The notes below the pieces were generated by a model. It saw only the letters and a list, made by a program, of their open reading frames with translations. It searched no databases and was not told the DNA's origin. Below are positions 26,192 through 37,496 of a stretch of 64,000 bases of DNA, piece after piece (the first letter of the stretch is position 1; each line of letters starts with the position of its first letter). The stretch is from Sphingomonas citricola (GTDB lineage Bacteria; Pseudomonadota; Alphaproteobacteria; Sphingomonadales; Sphingomonadaceae): NCBI RefSeq assembly GCF_019429535.1, contig NZ_JAHXZM010000001.1:372001-436000 (forward strand), read 5' to 3'. A program made the position numbers and the translations under genes.

Positions 26192-28185
26192 TGCCTAAGC
26201 TTAAAGTAGACGGGATCGAGGTCGAGGTGCCGCAGGGTGCTACCGTCCTCCAGGCGTGCGAGGCGGCGGGGAAGGAGATTCCGCGTTTCTGCTATCACGA
26301 GCGGTTGAGCATCGCGGGCAATTGCCGGATGTGCCTCGTCGAGGTGAAGCCCGGCCCGCCCAAGCCACAGGCGTCGTGCGCGCTCCCGGCCGCGGACAAT
26401 CAGGAAGTGTTCACCACCACCCCGATGGTGAAGCATGCCCGCGAGGGCATCATGGAATTCCTGCTGATCAATCACCCGCTCGATTGCCCGATCTGCGATC
26501 AGGGCGGCGAGTGCGACCTGCAGGACCAGTCGGTCGCCTACGGCCGCGGCCGCTCGCGCTTCGCCGAGAACAAGCGCGCGGTGACCGAGAAATACATGGG
26601 GCCGATCGTCAAGACGATCATGACCCGCTGCATCCAGTGCACCCGCTGCGTCCGCTTCGCGGAGGAAGTCGCGGGTGTCGAGGAGATCGGCGCGCTCTAT
26701 CGCGGCGAGAACATGCAGATCACCAGCTATCTGGAAGAAGCGGTGACGAGCGAGCTGTCGGGCAACGTCGTCGACCTGTGCCCGGTCGGTGCGTTGACCA
26801 GCAAGCCCTATGCGTTCGAGGCGCGGCCGTGGGAATTGCGCAAGACGCTGTCGATCGACGTCATGGACGCGGTCGGCACCAACATCCGCCTCGACGCGCG
26901 CGGGCGGCAGGTGCTGCGCGCGGTTCCGCGCGTCAACGACGACGTCAACGAGGAATGGGCGACCGACAAGACGCGTCACGCGGTCGACGGTCTGGTCCGC
27001 CGCCGGCTCGATCGCCCGTACGTGCGGCGTGACGGCAAGCTCCACCCGGTCAGCTGGGACGAGGCGTTCGCGACGATCGCCGCCGTCGATCACGGCGGCT
27101 CGGTCGCGGCGGTCGCGGGCGACCTGGTCGATTGCGAGACGATGTTCGCGGCGAAGGCGCTGCTGCGCGAACTGGGCGATGCCAGGTTCGAGGGGCGTCA
27201 GACCGGGATGGATTATGACACGTCCAGCCTGGCGGCGGTGAATTTCAACACCACGATCGCGGGGGTCGAGGAAGCGGACGCGATCCTGCTCGTCGGCACC
27301 AACCTGCGCTGGGAAGCCGCGCTGGTGAACACCCGCGTGCGCAAGGCGATCAAGCGCGGCGCCAAGGTGTTCGCGATCGGCCCCGAGACCGAGCTGACCT
27401 ACAAGGTCGATTGGCTGGGCGACGATCTGTCGATCCTTGGCAACATGCCCGAGGCGGTGACCGAGATATTTGGCAAGGCCGAGCGTCCGATGGTGATCGT
27501 CGGCGGTGCGGCGTTGAAGGGCGCGCACGGCGCGGCACTGGGTCTGGTCAACTCGCTCAATCTGGTGCGCGACGGCTGGAACGGTTTCAACGTCGTGCAC
27601 ATGGCGGCGAGCCGGATGGGCGGATTGATGCTCGGCTACGCGTCCAAGGGCGGCATCGCCGACCTGCATGACGCCAAGCTGACCTTCTTCCTCGGCGCGG
27701 ACGAGTGCGACTTTACGAAGTTCACCGGGTTCAAGGTGTTCGTCGGACACCACGGCGACCGCGGCGCGCACCATGCCGACGTGATCCTGCCGGGCGCGAG
27801 CTACGCCGAGAAGTCGGGGACGTTCGTCAACCTCGAGGGCCGCGTTCAGCGCGGCGAGCGCGCCGGCTTCCCGCCGGGCGACGCACGCGAGGATTGGGCG
27901 ATCTTCCGTGCCTTGTCGGACAAGCTCGGCAAGACGCTGTCGTTCGACACGCTCGACGAGCTGCGCGCGGCGATGGCGCTCGACTGTCCCGACCTCGCGA
28001 CGCTCGGGCTCAGGACGTTCGCGTGGAACCCGCCGTCGCTCGCAACCACGGCGTCGGGGCGGATCGAGGGTTACCCGATCAAGGATTTCTATCTCACCAA
28101 CGCGATCTGCCGCGCGTCGCCGACGATGCAGCGCTGTTCGGCGGAACTGATCCACGGTGAGAGCTTCGCGGAGGCAGCGGAGTGA
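26191..28185 (+). CDS. nuoG: NADH-quinone oxidoreductase subunit G
   Basis: This 664-residue 75-kDa subunit carries several iron-sulphur clusters. Ligand groups are [20 protein letters not shown] (N1b), [18 protein letters not shown] (N5 and part of N4) and [18 protein letters not shown] (N4). A molybdopterin-oxidoreductase-like domain without cofactor site follows from about residue 220. ATG at 26191 with the preceding TGATG overlap is preferred over longer open frame. Confidence 0.96.
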   Translation: MPKLKVDGIEVEVPQGATVLQACEAAGKEIPRFCYHERLSIAGNCRMCLVEVKPGPPKPQASCALPAADNQEVFTTTPMVKHAREGIMEFLLINHPLDCPICDQGGECDLQDQSVAYGRGRSRFAENKRAVTEKYMGPIVKTIMTRCIQCTRCVRFAEEVAGVEEIGALYRGENMQITSYLEEAVTSELSGNVVDLCPVGALTSKPYAFEARPWELRKTLSIDVMDAVGTNIRLDARGRQVLRAVPRVNDDVNEEWATDKTRHAVDGLVRRRLDRPYVRRDGKLHPVSWDEAFATIAAVDHGGSVAAVAGDLVDCETMFAAKALLRELGDARFEGRQTGMDYDTSSLAAVNFNTTIAGVEEADAILLVGTNLRWEAALVNTRVRKAIKRGAKVFAIGPETELTYKVDWLGDDLSILGNMPEAVTEIFGKAERPMVIVGGAALKGAHGAALGLVNSLNLVRDGWNGFNVVHMAASRMGGLMLGYASKGGIADLHDAKLTFFLGADECDFTKFTGFKVFVGHHGDRGAHHADVILPGASYAEKSGTFVNLEGRVQRGERAGFPPGDAREDWAIFRALSDKLGKTLSFDTLDELRAAMALDCPDLATLGLRTFAWNPPSLATTASGRIEGYPIKDFYLTNAICRASPTMQRCSAELIHGESFAEAAE

Positions 28186-29228
28186 CCGGCTTCTTCAATT
28201 CAACGCTCGGCATGTCGTATGGCTGGTCGTGGTTCCTCGCCACGATCATCGGCATCCTCGTGATCGCGCTGCCGCTGATGCTGGCAGTCGCGATGATCAT
28301 CTACGCCGATCGCAAGATCTGGGCGGCGATGGCGCTGCGCCGCGGCCCCAATGTCGTCGGTCCGTTCGGGCTGCTGCAGAGCTTCGCCGACGGTTTGAAG
28401 GTGTTCCTGCAGGAGACGATCGTCCCCTCGGCGGCCAATCGTGGTCTGTTCCTGCTCGCGCCGATCATCACCTTCACGGTCGCGCTGATCGTCTGGGCGG
28501 TGGTGCCGTTCCAGCCGAGCGTGGTGCTCGCCGACATCAACGTCGGGCTGCTCTACGTCCTCGCGGCCTCGTCGCTCGGTGTGTACGGCATCATCCTCGC
28601 GGGCTGGTCGTCGAACTCGAAATACCCGTTCTTCTCCGCGATCCGCGCCGCGGCACAGATGGTGAGCTACGAAGTCGCGATCGGTTTCGTGCTGATCTCG
28701 ATCGTGATGTGGGCGGGGACGTTCAACCTGACCGGGATCGTCGAGGCGCAGAAGGGTCTGTATGGCTTCATCAACGGCTTCGCATTCAACCCGCTGCTGT
28801 TCCCGATGTCGGTGGTGTTCCTGATCTCGTCGCTCGCGGAAACGCAGCGCGCACCGTTCGACCTGACCGAGGCGGAGTCGGAGCTCGTCGCAGGGTATCA
28901 GACCGAATATAGCTCGATGAGCTTCGCGCTCTACTGGCTGGGCGAATATGCCAACGTGCTGCTGATGTGCACGCTGAACGCGACGTTGTTCTGGGGTGGG
29001 TATCTGCCGCCGTTCGACTGGGCGCCGCTGTACGTCGTGCCGGGGATCATCTGGCTGTTTGCCAAGATCCTGTTCTTCTTCTTCGTGTTCTCCTGGATCA
29101 AGGCGACCGTGCCGCGCTACCGCTACGACCAGCTGATGCGGCTGGGGTGGAAGGTGTTCCTGCCGTTGTCGCTGTTCTGGGTGTTCCTGGTGTCGGGCGT
29201 GCTGATGTTCATGCGCGTGGGAGTTTGA
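28182..29228 (+). CDS. nuoH: NADH-quinone oxidoreductase subunit H
   Basis: This 348-residue membrane subunit of eight helices connects the quinone chamber to the proton pumps. Conserved stretches are [40 protein letters not shown] and [18 protein letters not shown], with the charged residues of the E-channel. Start GTG at 28182 overlaps the nuoG stop by 4 nt. nuoI starts one base after the stop. Confidence 0.97.
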   Translation: MTGFFNSTLGMSYGWSWFLATIIGILVIALPLMLAVAMIIYADRKIWAAMALRRGPNVVGPFGLLQSFADGLKVFLQETIVPSAANRGLFLLAPIITFTVALIVWAVVPFQPSVVLADINVGLLYVLAASSLGVYGIILAGWSSNSKYPFFSAIRAAAQMVSYEVAIGFVLISIVMWAGTFNLTGIVEAQKGLYGFINGFAFNPLLFPMSVVFLISSLAETQRAPFDLTEAESELVAGYQTEYSSMSFALYWLGEYANVLLMCTLNATLFWGGYLPPFDWAPLYVVPGIIWLFAKILFFFFVFSWIKATVPRYRYDQLMRLGWKVFLPLSLFWVFLVSGVLMFMRVGV

Positions 29229-29229
29229 G

Positions 29230-29715
29230 ATGAGTATCGCGCAGACGATCAAGTCGTTCACGCTGTGGGAGTTCGTGAAGGCGCACGCCCTCACGCTGAA
29301 GTATTTCTTCAAGCCCAAGGCGACGATCAACTACCCGTTCGAGAAGAACCCGCTCAGCCCGCGGTTCCGCGGCGAGCACGCGCTGCGTCGCTATCCCAAC
29401 GGCGAGGAACGCTGCATCGCGTGCAAATTGTGCGAGGCGGTGTGCCCGGCGCAGGCGATCACGATCGAGGCCGAACCGCGCGACGACGGCAGCCGCCGCA
29501 CGACGCGCTACGACATCGACATGACCAAGTGCATCTACTGCGGACTTTGCCAGGAGGCGTGCCCGGTCGACGCGATCGTCGAGGGACCGAACCTCGATTT
29601 CGCGACCGAGACGCGCGAGGAGCTGATCTACGACAAGGCCAAGCTGCTCGACAACGGCGACCGCTGGGAACGCGCGATTGCGGCGAACCTTGCCGCCGAC
29701 GCGCCGTACCGTTAA
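29230..29715 (+). CDS. nuoI: NADH-quinone oxidoreductase subunit I
   Basis: This 161-residue ferredoxin-like subunit has clusters N6a and N6b, bound by [16 protein letters not shown] and [17 protein letters not shown]. It passes electrons toward NuoB. It is followed by a 58-bp gap, the longest break within the nuo operon, in which no clear terminator is visible. Confidence 0.97.
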   Translation: MSIAQTIKSFTLWEFVKAHALTLKYFFKPKATINYPFEKNPLSPRFRGEHALRRYPNGEERCIACKLCEAVCPAQAITIEAEPRDDGSRRTTRYDIDMTKCIYCGLCQEACPVDAIVEGPNLDFATETREELIYDKAKLLDNGDRWERAIAANLAADAPYR

Positions 29716-29773
29716 GCGCGCGGCGAAGACCGAAGCCGCATCAGACAGGCACCAAAGGGGCTCGTAGAATATC

Positions 29774-30385
29774 GTGATCCAGGCGCTCGCCTTTTACCTG
29801 TTCGCGCTCGTCGTGCTGCTCTCGGGCGCCATGACGATCCTGTCGCGCAACCCGGTACATTCCGTCCTGTGGCTGATCCTCGCGTTCTTCAACGCCGCGG
29901 GGCTGATGGTGCTCGTGGGGGCGGAGTTCATCGCGATGCTGCTCGTCATCGTCTACGTCGGTGCGGTCGCGGTGCTGTTCCTGTTCGTCGTCATGATGCT
30001 CGACATCGACTTCGCCGAGCTTAGGGCGGGCTTCGTGCGCTATGCCGCGCTCGGCCTGCTGCTCGCGGTCGCGCTGGTCGCGGAGATCCTGATCGGCGTC
30101 GGCGCTTGGAGCGCGGGCGGGATCGACCTCGCGCGGCGCGCGGCGCCGACCGACGCGGGCGTCCCCAACATCGAGGCGATCGGGCAACTGCTCTACACGC
30201 GCTATCTCTTCATCTTCGAGGGCGCGGGGCTGGTGCTGCTGGTCGCGATGATCGGCGCGATCGTGCTGACCCACCGCGAGCGGTCGGGGTCGCGGTATCA
30301 GAACATCGCGCGGCAGAACGCGCGCCGTCCGCAGGACGCGACGCGCAACGTGCGGCCCGAGATCGGGCAGGGAGTGCAATTGTGA
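29774..30385 (+). CDS. nuoJ: NADH-quinone oxidoreductase subunit J
   Basis: This 203-residue, five-helix membrane subunit has the conserved helix 3 [26 protein letters not shown], the region with the pi-bulge. GTG start at 29774; an AGGGG lies about 15 nt upstream, so initiation may be weak. The C-terminal 30 residues are basic and polar. The stop overlaps the nuoK GTG by 4 nt. Confidence 0.95.
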   Translation: MIQALAFYLFALVVLLSGAMTILSRNPVHSVLWLILAFFNAAGLMVLVGAEFIAMLLVIVYVGAVAVLFLFVVMMLDIDFAELRAGFVRYAALGLLLAVALVAEILIGVGAWSAGGIDLARRAAPTDAGVPNIEAIGQLLYTRYLFIFEGAGLVLLVAMIGAIVLTHRERSGSRYQNIARQNARRPQDATRNVRPEIGQGVQL

Positions 30386-30708
30386 GCGGCGAAATCGCGG
30401 GCGGCGTCGGCCTCGTCCATTATTTGGTCGTGGCGGCGCTGCTGTTCACGATGGGGGTGCTCGGCATCTTTCTCAACCGCAAGAACATCATCGTCATCCT
30501 GATGGCGATCGAGTTGATCCTGCTGGCGGTGAACATCAACCTCGTCGCCTTCTCGGCCGCGCTCCACGACCTCGTGGGGCAGGTGTTCGCGATGTTCGTG
30601 CTGACGGTGGCGGCGGGTGAGGCCGCGATCGGCCTCGCCATCCTCGTCATCTTCTTCCGCGGTCGCGGGTCGATCTCGGTCGACGATCCCAGCCGGATGA
30701 AGGGGTAA
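30382..30708 (+). CDS. nuoK: NADH-quinone oxidoreductase subunit K
   Basis: This 108-residue, three-helix subunit has the two membrane glutamates in [16 protein letters not shown] and [16 protein letters not shown] start at 30382, coupled to nuoJ. About 12 residues after the last helix are hydrophilic ([12 protein letters not shown]). Confidence 0.96.
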   Translation: MSGEIAGGVGLVHYLVVAALLFTMGVLGIFLNRKNIIVILMAIELILLAVNINLVAFSAALHDLVGQVFAMFVLTVAAGEAAIGLAILVIFFRGRGSISVDDPSRMKG

Positions 30709-30715
30709 GACGTCC

Positions 30716-32848
30716 GTGCATTCGATCCTCTTCATCGTATTCCTGCCGCTCGTCGCGGCCGCCATCGCGGGGCTGGGCAACCGCTCGCTCGGCGTGGTCC
30801 CGGCAAAGGTCATCACGACCGGCGCGCTGTTCGTGTCGTGCCTGCTGTCGTGGCCGATCTTCATCGGCTATCTGAGCGGTAGCGCCGAGGCGACCGTCAC
30901 GCCCGTGCTCCACTTCATCACCTCGGGCACGTTCGACGTGTCGTGGGCGCTGCGCGTCGATGCGCTGACCGCGGTGATGCTGGTCGTGATCACCAGCGTG
31001 TCCGCGCTCGTCCACCTCTACTCCTGGGGCTATATGGCGGAGGACCCGGATCAGCCGCGTTTCTTCGCCTATTTGTGCCTCTTCACCTTCGCGATGCTGA
31101 TGCTCGTGACCGCGGACAATCTGATTCAAATGTTCTTCGGCTGGGAAGGCGTCGGCCTCGCCAGCTACCTGCTGATCGGTTTCTGGTTCCGTAAGCCGAG
31201 CGCCAATGCCGCGGCGATCAAGGCGTTCGTTGTGAACCGCGTCGGCGATCTGGGCTTCATGCTCGGCATCTTCGGCACCTATCTCGTCTTCAACACCGTT
31301 TCGATCCCCGCGATCCTCGCCGCCGCACCGTCGATGGCGGGGTCGACGATCGGCTTCCTGTGGTTCCGCGCCGACACGATGACGGTGCTGTGCCTGCTGC
31401 TGTTCGTCGGTGCGATGGGCAAGTCGGCGCAGCTCGGCCTCCACACCTGGCTACCCGACGCGATGGAAGGCCCGACCCCGGTGTCGGCGCTGATCCACGC
31501 CGCGACGATGGTGACCGCGGGCGTGTTCATGGTGTGCCGCCTGTCGCCGATGTTCGAGACGAGCCCGACCGCATTGGGCTTCGTCACCTTCATCGGTGCC
31601 GCGACCTGCCTGTTCGCGGCGACAATCGGCACGACGCAGACCGACATCAAGCGCGTGATCGCTTATTCGACCTGCTCGCAGCTCGGTTACATGTTCTTCG
31701 CAGCCGGCGTCGGCGCGTATGGCGCGGCGATGTTCCACCTGTTCACGCACGCTTTCTTCAAGGCGCTGCTGTTCCTCGGCGCGGGCTCGGTGATCCACGC
31801 GATGCACCACGAGCAGGACATGCGCTATTACGGTGGCCTGCGTAAGGAGATCCCGATTACGTTCTGGGCGATGCTGCTCGGTACGCTTGCGATCACCGGC
31901 GTCGGCATCTACGGCATCGGCGGGTTCGCGGGCTATCACTCGAAGGACGCGATCATCGAGGTCAGCTGGGCCGCCGGTTCGCCCGTCGCCTCGATGGTGG
32001 GCGTGTTCGCCGCATTGCTGACGAGCTTCTACTCGTGGCGTCTCATGTTCCTGACCTTCTGGGGCAAGCCGCGTTGGGCCGCGTCGGAGCATATCCAGCA
32101 CGCGATCCACGACGCGCACGCGCATGGCCACGATCACGCCGGCGATCACGCGCATGCCGCCGATCACGAGGTGCACGAACACGGCAAGCAGGCCGAGCAT
32201 CATCACGGCGACGTCGCGCACGAGGATGCGGGCCACACGCCGCACGTCGAAACGCGCGGCTTCAACGAGATCCCGGTCGGGACCGGCGGCTATCACCCGC
32301 ACGAGAGCCCGTTGCCGATGCTCATCCCGCTGATTGTCCTGTCGGTCGGTGCGGTCGCGGCGGGCTTCACCTTCCACGGCTGGTTCATCGAACCCGACGC
32401 GGGTGAGCGGTTCTGGAAGGGTGCGATCGCGTTCAACGAGCATCTAATGCACTCGATGCACCAGGTACCGCTGCTGGTTCAGCTGTCGGCGACGATCGTG
32501 ATGCTGACGGGGCTGCTGATCGCCTGGCTGAGCTACATCCGCTCGCCCGAGACGCCCGCGAAGACCGCGGACACGTTCCAGCCGATCTACCGCTTCCTGT
32601 TGAACAAGTGGTACATCGACGAGCTCTACAACTTCCTCTTCGTCCGGCCCGCGTTCGCGATCGGGCGGCTGCTCTGGCACAAGGGCGACGAGGGGACGAT
32701 CGACCGCTTCGGTCCGAACGGATCGGCGTGGCTGGTCCAGGTCGGCAGCCGCATGGCGGGGCGCGTCCAGACGGGATATGTTTACACCTATGCTTTTGTC
32801 ATGCTGATCGGGCTGACCGCCGCGGTCACCTGGGCGATCGCGGGTTGA
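30716..32848 (+). CDS. nuoL: NADH-quinone oxidoreductase subunit L with His-rich loop
   Basis: This 710-residue antiporter-like proton-pumping subunit has about 16 helices plus a C-terminal lateral helix. Landmarks are [44 protein letters not shown] and [12 protein letters not shown]. Residues 459-510 are a loop with 18 histidines mixed with Asp, Glu and Ala. GTG start at 30716, 7 nt after nuoK. The lateral helix at the end ([10 protein letters not shown] to the C-terminus) is present. Confidence 0.97.
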   Translation: MHSILFIVFLPLVAAAIAGLGNRSLGVVPAKVITTGALFVSCLLSWPIFIGYLSGSAEATVTPVLHFITSGTFDVSWALRVDALTAVMLVVITSVSALVHLYSWGYMAEDPDQPRFFAYLCLFTFAMLMLVTADNLIQMFFGWEGVGLASYLLIGFWFRKPSANAAAIKAFVVNRVGDLGFMLGIFGTYLVFNTVSIPAILAAAPSMAGSTIGFLWFRADTMTVLCLLLFVGAMGKSAQLGLHTWLPDAMEGPTPVSALIHAATMVTAGVFMVCRLSPMFETSPTALGFVTFIGAATCLFAATIGTTQTDIKRVIAYSTCSQLGYMFFAAGVGAYGAAMFHLFTHAFFKALLFLGAGSVIHAMHHEQDMRYYGGLRKEIPITFWAMLLGTLAITGVGIYGIGGFAGYHSKDAIIEVSWAAGSPVASMVGVFAALLTSFYSWRLMFLTFWGKPRWAASEHIQHAIHDAHAHGHDHAGDHAHAADHEVHEHGKQAEHHHGDVAHEDAGHTPHVETRGFNEIPVGTGGYHPHESPLPMLIPLIVLSVGAVAAGFTFHGWFIEPDAGERFWKGAIAFNEHLMHSMHQVPLLVQLSATIVMLTGLLIAWLSYIRSPETPAKTADTFQPIYRFLLNKWYIDELYNFLFVRPAFAIGRLLWHKGDEGTIDRFGPNGSAWLVQVGSRMAGRVQTGYVYTYAFVMLIGLTAAVTWAIAG

Positions 32849-32858
32849 GGGCGGCACG

Positions 32859-34412
32859 ATGAACGGCTTCCCCATCCTGTCCGTCATGCTCGCGGTGCCG
32901 GCGATCGCCGCCGTCGCGTGCCTGTTCCTCTCGGCCCAGACCGCGCGGATGACCGCGCTCGCCGCGACGCTCGTCAATCTGGCGCTCGGCGTCGTGCTGT
33001 GGCTCAATTTCGACGTCGGCGGCGCGCAGTGGCAGTTCGTCGAGAATGCGCCGCTGTTCGGCCGCTTCGGTTGGGCGCTCGGCATCGACGGCTACGCGCT
33101 GCTGCTGATTGCGCTCAGCGTGTTCCTGATGCCGATCTGTATCGGCGCCAGCTGGCACGCGATCGAGAAGCGCGTGCCCGAATATATGTCGGCGTTCCTG
33201 TTCACCGAAGTGCTGATGATCGGCACCTTCGCGGCGCAGGACATCTTCCTGTTCTACATCTTCTTCGAAGCCGGCCTGATCCCGATGTTCCTGATCATCG
33301 GCATCTGGGGCGGGGCGAACCGCATCTACGCGTCGTACAAGTTCTTCCTGTACACGCTGCTCGGCTCGCTGCTGATGTTCATCGCGATGCTGTACATGAG
33401 CATCACCGCGAACACGACCAGCATCCCCGTGCTGATGGCGTACGACTTCCCGGCGCACGTGCAGACGTGGCTGTGGCTCGCGTTCTTCGCGTCGTTCGCG
33501 GTCAAGATGCCGATGTGGCCGGTTCACACTTGGTTGCCCGACGCGCACGTCCAGGCGCCGACCGCGGGTTCGGTGATCCTCGCGGGCGTGCTGCTGAAGC
33601 TCGGCGGCTACGGCTTCCTGCGCTTCAGCCTGCCGATGTTCCCCGAAGCCTCGGCGCAGCTGACGCCGCTGATCTTCGGTCTGTCGGCGGTGGCAGTGAT
33701 CTACACCAGCCTCGTCGCGCTGGTGCAGGCGGACATGAAGAAGCTGATCGCTTATTCGTCGGTCGCGCACATGGCGATCGTGACGATCGGCCTGTTCGCG
33801 TTCAACGCGCAGGGGATCGAGGGCGCGATGATGGTGATGCTGGGCCACGGTCTGGTGTCGGGTGCGCTGTTCCTGTGCGTCGGCGTGATCTACGACCGGC
33901 TCCACACGCGCGAGATCGCGCGCTACGGCGGCCTCGCGATCAATATGCCGCGCTATGCGCTGTTCTTCCTGCTGTTCACGATGGCGTCGATCGGCCTGCC
34001 GGGCACCAGCAACTTCGTCGGTGAGATCCTGAGCCTCATGGGCGCGTATCAGGTGTCGACCTGGACTGCGCTGCTGTGCACCACCGGCATCATCCTGGGT
34101 GCGGCGTACATGCTGTACCTGTACCGCCGCGTCGTCTTCGGTGAGATCAAGTCGGACGAGGTCCGCGCGATGTCCGACCTGTCGGGCCGCGAGCTGTGGC
34201 TGCTCGCGCCGATCGCCGCGGTCGTCCTGTGGATGGGCGTCTATCCCGAAAGCTTCCTCGCGCCGATGCGCAAGGACACGCAGGTGCTGCTCGCGCGCAT
34301 CAACCGCGCGCAGCCGGCGGGCGACAGCAAGCCGACGCGCGGCACCGGCATCATTCCGTCGGCGGACGCCGAACCTGCTCACGACAATCCGGCGTCCGGG
34401 GAGGCGCACTGA
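32859..34412 (+). CDS. nuoM: NADH-quinone oxidoreductase subunit M
   Basis: This 517-residue antiporter-like pump subunit has 14 helices. Conserved sites include FYIFFEAGLIPMFLIIG with the proton-channel Glu, KMPMWPVHTWLPDAHVQAPTAGSVILAGVLLKLGGYG and KKLIAYSSVAHM. The C-terminal 40 residues after the last helix are polar. The stop and the nuoN start overlap by one base (TGATG). Confidence 0.97.
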   Translation: MNGFPILSVMLAVPAIAAVACLFLSAQTARMTALAATLVNLALGVVLWLNFDVGGAQWQFVENAPLFGRFGWALGIDGYALLLIALSVFLMPICIGASWHAIEKRVPEYMSAFLFTEVLMIGTFAAQDIFLFYIFFEAGLIPMFLIIGIWGGANRIYASYKFFLYTLLGSLLMFIAMLYMSITANTTSIPVLMAYDFPAHVQTWLWLAFFASFAVKMPMWPVHTWLPDAHVQAPTAGSVILAGVLLKLGGYGFLRFSLPMFPEASAQLTPLIFGLSAVAVIYTSLVALVQADMKKLIAYSSVAHMAIVTIGLFAFNAQGIEGAMMVMLGHGLVSGALFLCVGVIYDRLHTREIARYGGLAINMPRYALFFLLFTMASIGLPGTSNFVGEILSLMGAYQVSTWTALLCTTGIILGAAYMLYLYRRVVFGEIKSDEVRAMSDLSGRELWLLAPIAAVVLWMGVYPESFLAPMRKDTQVLLARINRAQPAGDSKPTRGTGIIPSADAEPAHDNPASGEAH

Positions 34413-35872
34413 TGGACTATGCTTCCCAACTCGCGATGACGCTGCCCGAGGTGATCCTCGCGGTCGGCAGCATCGTGCTGATGCTCGTCGCCGCCTGGGG
34501 TGGCCCAGCGTCGACCAAGGCGGTGTCCTGGGCCGCGGTCGCGGTGCTCGCGGGTGCGCTGATCGCGCTCGTCGGCCCGGCGACCTCGGGTGGAGAGGCA
34601 TTCGGCGGGCTGTACCGCGCCGACGGCTTCGCCGGTTTCGCCAAGGTCCTGATCTTCATCGCCGCCGCGGTCGCAATCGTGATGGCGCCCGACTTCTTCG
34701 CGCGTACGGCGGGCGACAATCTGCGGCCTGAATATCCGGTGCTGATCCTGTTGTCCGCCGCGGGCATGGGGATGATGGTGTCCGCCGCCGACCTGCTGAC
34801 GCTCTATGTCGGGCTCGAGTTGCAGAGTCTGTCGGCCTACGTCCTCGCCAGCTTCATGCGGCAGGACGCGCGTTCGGCAGAGGCGGGGCTCAAATATTTC
34901 GTCCTCGGCGCGCTCGCCTCGGGCATCCTGCTCTACGGCATCAGCCTCGTCTACGGCTTCACCGGTTCGACGATGTTCAACGAGATCGCGGGCGCCTATG
35001 CCGCGACGCCGCTGACGGGTGACGCCAAGTCGTACGGGCTGCTGTTCGGGCTCGTGTTCGTCTTCGCCGGTCTCGCGTTCAAGATGTCGGCGGTGCCGTT
35101 CCACATGTGGACCCCCGACGTGTACGAGGGCGCACCGACCCCGGTGACCGCGTTCTTCGCCTCTGCACCCAAGGTCGCGTCGGTCGCGCTCGGCGTCCGC
35201 GTCGCGGTCGAGGCGATGGGCCCGGCCGAGGGGCAGTGGCGCCAGATCGTGATCTTCGCCGCACTCGCCTCGATCCTCCTTGGCGCGGTCGCGGCGATCG
35301 GGCAGCAGAACATCAAGCGGCTGCTCGCTTATTCGTCGATCAACAACGTCGGCTTCGCGCTGATCGGCCTCGCCGCGGGCACGCCCGAGGGCGTCGCCTC
35401 GGTGCTCAACTACATGGCGATCTACATCGCGATGACGCTGGGCAGCTTCCTCGTCGTGCTACAGATGCGTGACCACGAGGGGCAGCCGGTCGAGACGATC
35501 GCCAGCCTGTCGGGCCTGTCGCGCACACGCCCGGGGCTCGCCGCCGCGCTCGCGATCTTCATGTTCAGCCTTGCCGGCATCCCGCCGCTGTTCGGCTTCT
35601 ACGCGAAGTTCGAGGTGTTTTACGCCGCGGTGCAGGCGGGGCTGTTCCCACTCGCGGTCTTCGGCATCGCGTTCAGCGTGATCGGCGCTTATTACTACCT
35701 GCGCGTCATCAAGACGATGTACTTCGACGAACCCGTCGCCGAGTTCGGCCGCGGTTATGCGCTCGAAGGCGGGTTGATCGCGGTTGCGGCGGTGATCGTC
35801 TCGCCGCTCGGCTACCTTGCCATCCCGCTGCTGTCGGGCTGGACGCTGGCCGCGGCACGGGCGCTGTTCTGA
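34412..35872 (+). CDS. nuoN: NADH-quinone oxidoreductase subunit N
   Basis: This 486-residue antiporter-like pump subunit carries TLYVGLELQSLSAYVLASFMR, KMSAVPFHMWTPDVYEGAPTPVTAFFASAPK and KRLLAYSSINNVGFALIGL. It is the last complex I gene. Its TGA is overlapped by a CTG that appears to start birA. Confidence 0.97.
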   Translation: MDYASQLAMTLPEVILAVGSIVLMLVAAWGGPASTKAVSWAAVAVLAGALIALVGPATSGGEAFGGLYRADGFAGFAKVLIFIAAAVAIVMAPDFFARTAGDNLRPEYPVLILLSAAGMGMMVSAADLLTLYVGLELQSLSAYVLASFMRQDARSAEAGLKYFVLGALASGILLYGISLVYGFTGSTMFNEIAGAYAATPLTGDAKSYGLLFGLVFVFAGLAFKMSAVPFHMWTPDVYEGAPTPVTAFFASAPKVASVALGVRVAVEAMGPAEGQWRQIVIFAALASILLGAVAAIGQQNIKRLLAYSSINNVGFALIGLAAGTPEGVASVLNYMAIYIAMTLGSFLVVLQMRDHEGQPVETIASLSGLSRTRPGLAAALAIFMFSLAGIPPLFGFYAKFEVFYAAVQAGLFPLAVFGIAFSVIGAYYYLRVIKTMYFDEPVAEFGRGYALEGGLIAVAAVIVSPLGYLAIPLLSGWTLAAARALF

Positions 35873-36591
35873 CCCCTCGCATCCTCGCCGTCGCGGAGAC
35901 GGGTTCGACCAACGCCGACCTGCTCGATCTGGCGGCGGCGGGCAGCGCGGGCGAGGGCGTGTGGTTGCGCAGCGACCGGCAACTCGCCGGGCGCGGACGG
36001 CTCGGGCGCGACTGGGCATCGCCCGCGGGCAATCTGTATGCGAGCACGATCGTCACGCTGCGCGCCGACGATCCGCCCGCGCCCAGCCTCGCGCTGGTCG
36101 CGGCGGTCGCGCTCGAGGAAGCGGTCGCGGGGGTGCTGCCAGAGGCCGCGCGGCGCAAGCTCGCGATCAAATGGCCCAACGACCTGCTGATCGCGGGGGC
36201 GAAGGTGTCGGGCATTTTGCTTGAACGCGCGGGCAACCACGTCGTGATCGGGATCGGCGTCAACGTCGCGCACCATCCCGACCTTCCTGATCGCGCGACC
36301 ACCAGCCTCCACGCCGAGGGCGCGACCGTCGACGTGGCCGCGTTCACCGATCGCCTCGCCGCGCTGACCGCCGCCTGGCTGACGCTCTGGCGCACGCAAG
36401 GGTTGGCCACGATCATCGAGCGGTGGAACGAGCGCGCGCACCCGCCGGGCACGCCACTGCGGGTGCGTCTGCCCGAGGGCGGCGAGCTTGCCGGCGCCTT
36501 CGACGGGCTCGACGCGCACGGCGCGTTGCGGGTGCGCTTGGACGACGGCGACAGCCGTGTCATCCACGCCGGCGACATATTCCTGGTCTGA
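35869..36591 (+). CDS. birA: Biotin--[acetyl-CoA-carboxylase] ligase
   Basis: This protein of about 240 residues attaches biotin to the carrier protein of acetyl-CoA carboxylase. It is a monofunctional ligase without the N-terminal DNA-binding domain of E. coli Bir[14 protein letters not shown] is the biotin-binding opening motif, then [19 protein letters not shown] and [17 protein letters not shown] with the catalytic Lys. The motif ETGSTN lies before the first ATG/GTG/TTG (GTG 35959), so the gene must start earlier. The only fitting codon is CTG at 35869, which overlaps the nuoN stop by 4 nt (CTGA). Confidence 0.88.
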   Translation: MTPRILAVAETGSTNADLLDLAAAGSAGEGVWLRSDRQLAGRGRLGRDWASPAGNLYASTIVTLRADDPPAPSLALVAAVALEEAVAGVLPEAARRKLAIKWPNDLLIAGAKVSGILLERAGNHVVIGIGVNVAHHPDLPDRATTSLHAEGATVDVAAFTDRLAALTAAWLTLWRTQGLATIIERWNERAHPPGTPLRVRLPEGGELAGAFDGLDAHGALRVRLDDGDSRVIHAGDIFLV

Positions 36592-36607
36592 AGGGGGAGG
36601 GGAAAAG

Positions 36608-37399
36608 ATGCTGCTCGCGATCGATGCCGGCAACACCAACGTCGTCTTCGCGCTGGTCGAGGTGACGGCCGAGGCACGCGAGATCAAGGCGCGCTGGCGG
36701 ATCGCGACCGATCCCCGCCGGACCGCGGACGAATATGCGGTGTGGCTCAGCCAGTTGCTCGCGCTCGAGGGCTATGCGCGCGAACAGGTGTCGGCGGTGG
36801 TCATCTCCACGGTCGTGCCGCGCGCGCTCCACAATCTTCAGGTGCTCGCGAGCAAGTATTTCGGCGGTGAAGCGCTGATCGCGGGGCGCGCACCGCTCGA
36901 ATGGGGCGTGTCGATCGACGTCGACGAGCCCGCCTCGCTCGGCGCCGATCGCGCGGTCAACACGATCGCGGCGCACACGCTCCACGCCGGCGACCTGATC
37001 GTGATCGATTTCGGTACCGCGACCACGCTCGACTTCTCCGACTATGGCGGCGCGTACAAGGGCGGGATCATCGCGCCCGGCATCAACCTGTCGCTCGACG
37101 CGCTGGTCGCCGCCGCCGCCAAGCTGCCGCGGATCGCGATCGAGGCACCTGCGGTCAACAGCGTCATCGGGCGCAACACGGTCGATCAGATGAACATCGG
37201 CATCTACTGGGGCTATATCGCGATGATCGAGGGGCTGGTCGCGTGGATGAAGGCCGAGGTCGGCCGCCCGGTCAAGGTGATCGCGACCGGCGGGCTCGCC
37301 ACGCTGTTCGAGCGGCACACGAGCGTATTCGACGCGATCGAACCCGACCTGACGATCCAGGGGCTGGCGATCATGTGGCAACGCGCCCATATCCATTGA
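36608..37399 (+). CDS. coaX: Type III pantothenate kinase
   Basis: This 263-residue enzyme catalyses the first step of CoA synthesis. It has the ASKHA phosphate loops [18 protein letters not shown] and [14 protein letters not shown], the [13 protein letters not shown] pantothenate region, and [12 protein letters not shown] near the end. The ATG at 36608 follows GGGGAGGGGAAAAG. birA - coaX - rnj downstream of nuo is a conserved alphaproteobacterial order. Confidence 0.96.
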   Translation: MLLAIDAGNTNVVFALVEVTAEAREIKARWRIATDPRRTADEYAVWLSQLLALEGYAREQVSAVVISTVVPRALHNLQVLASKYFGGEALIAGRAPLEWGVSIDVDEPASLGADRAVNTIAAHTLHAGDLIVIDFGTATTLDFSDYGGAYKGGIIAPGINLSLDALVAAAAKLPRIAIEAPAVNSVIGRNTVDQMNIGIYWGYIAMIEGLVAWMKAEVGRPVKVIATGGLATLFERHTSVFDAIEPDLTIQGLAIMWQRAHIH

Positions 37400-37496
37400 C
37401 GAGATCGGCGCCGGGGCCGCTACCCGGAAAACAGCGAACATCGCGCCGCTACCGTTCGACCACGCGTCGCAGCGGAGTTGCGTGCAAAGGACAAGA

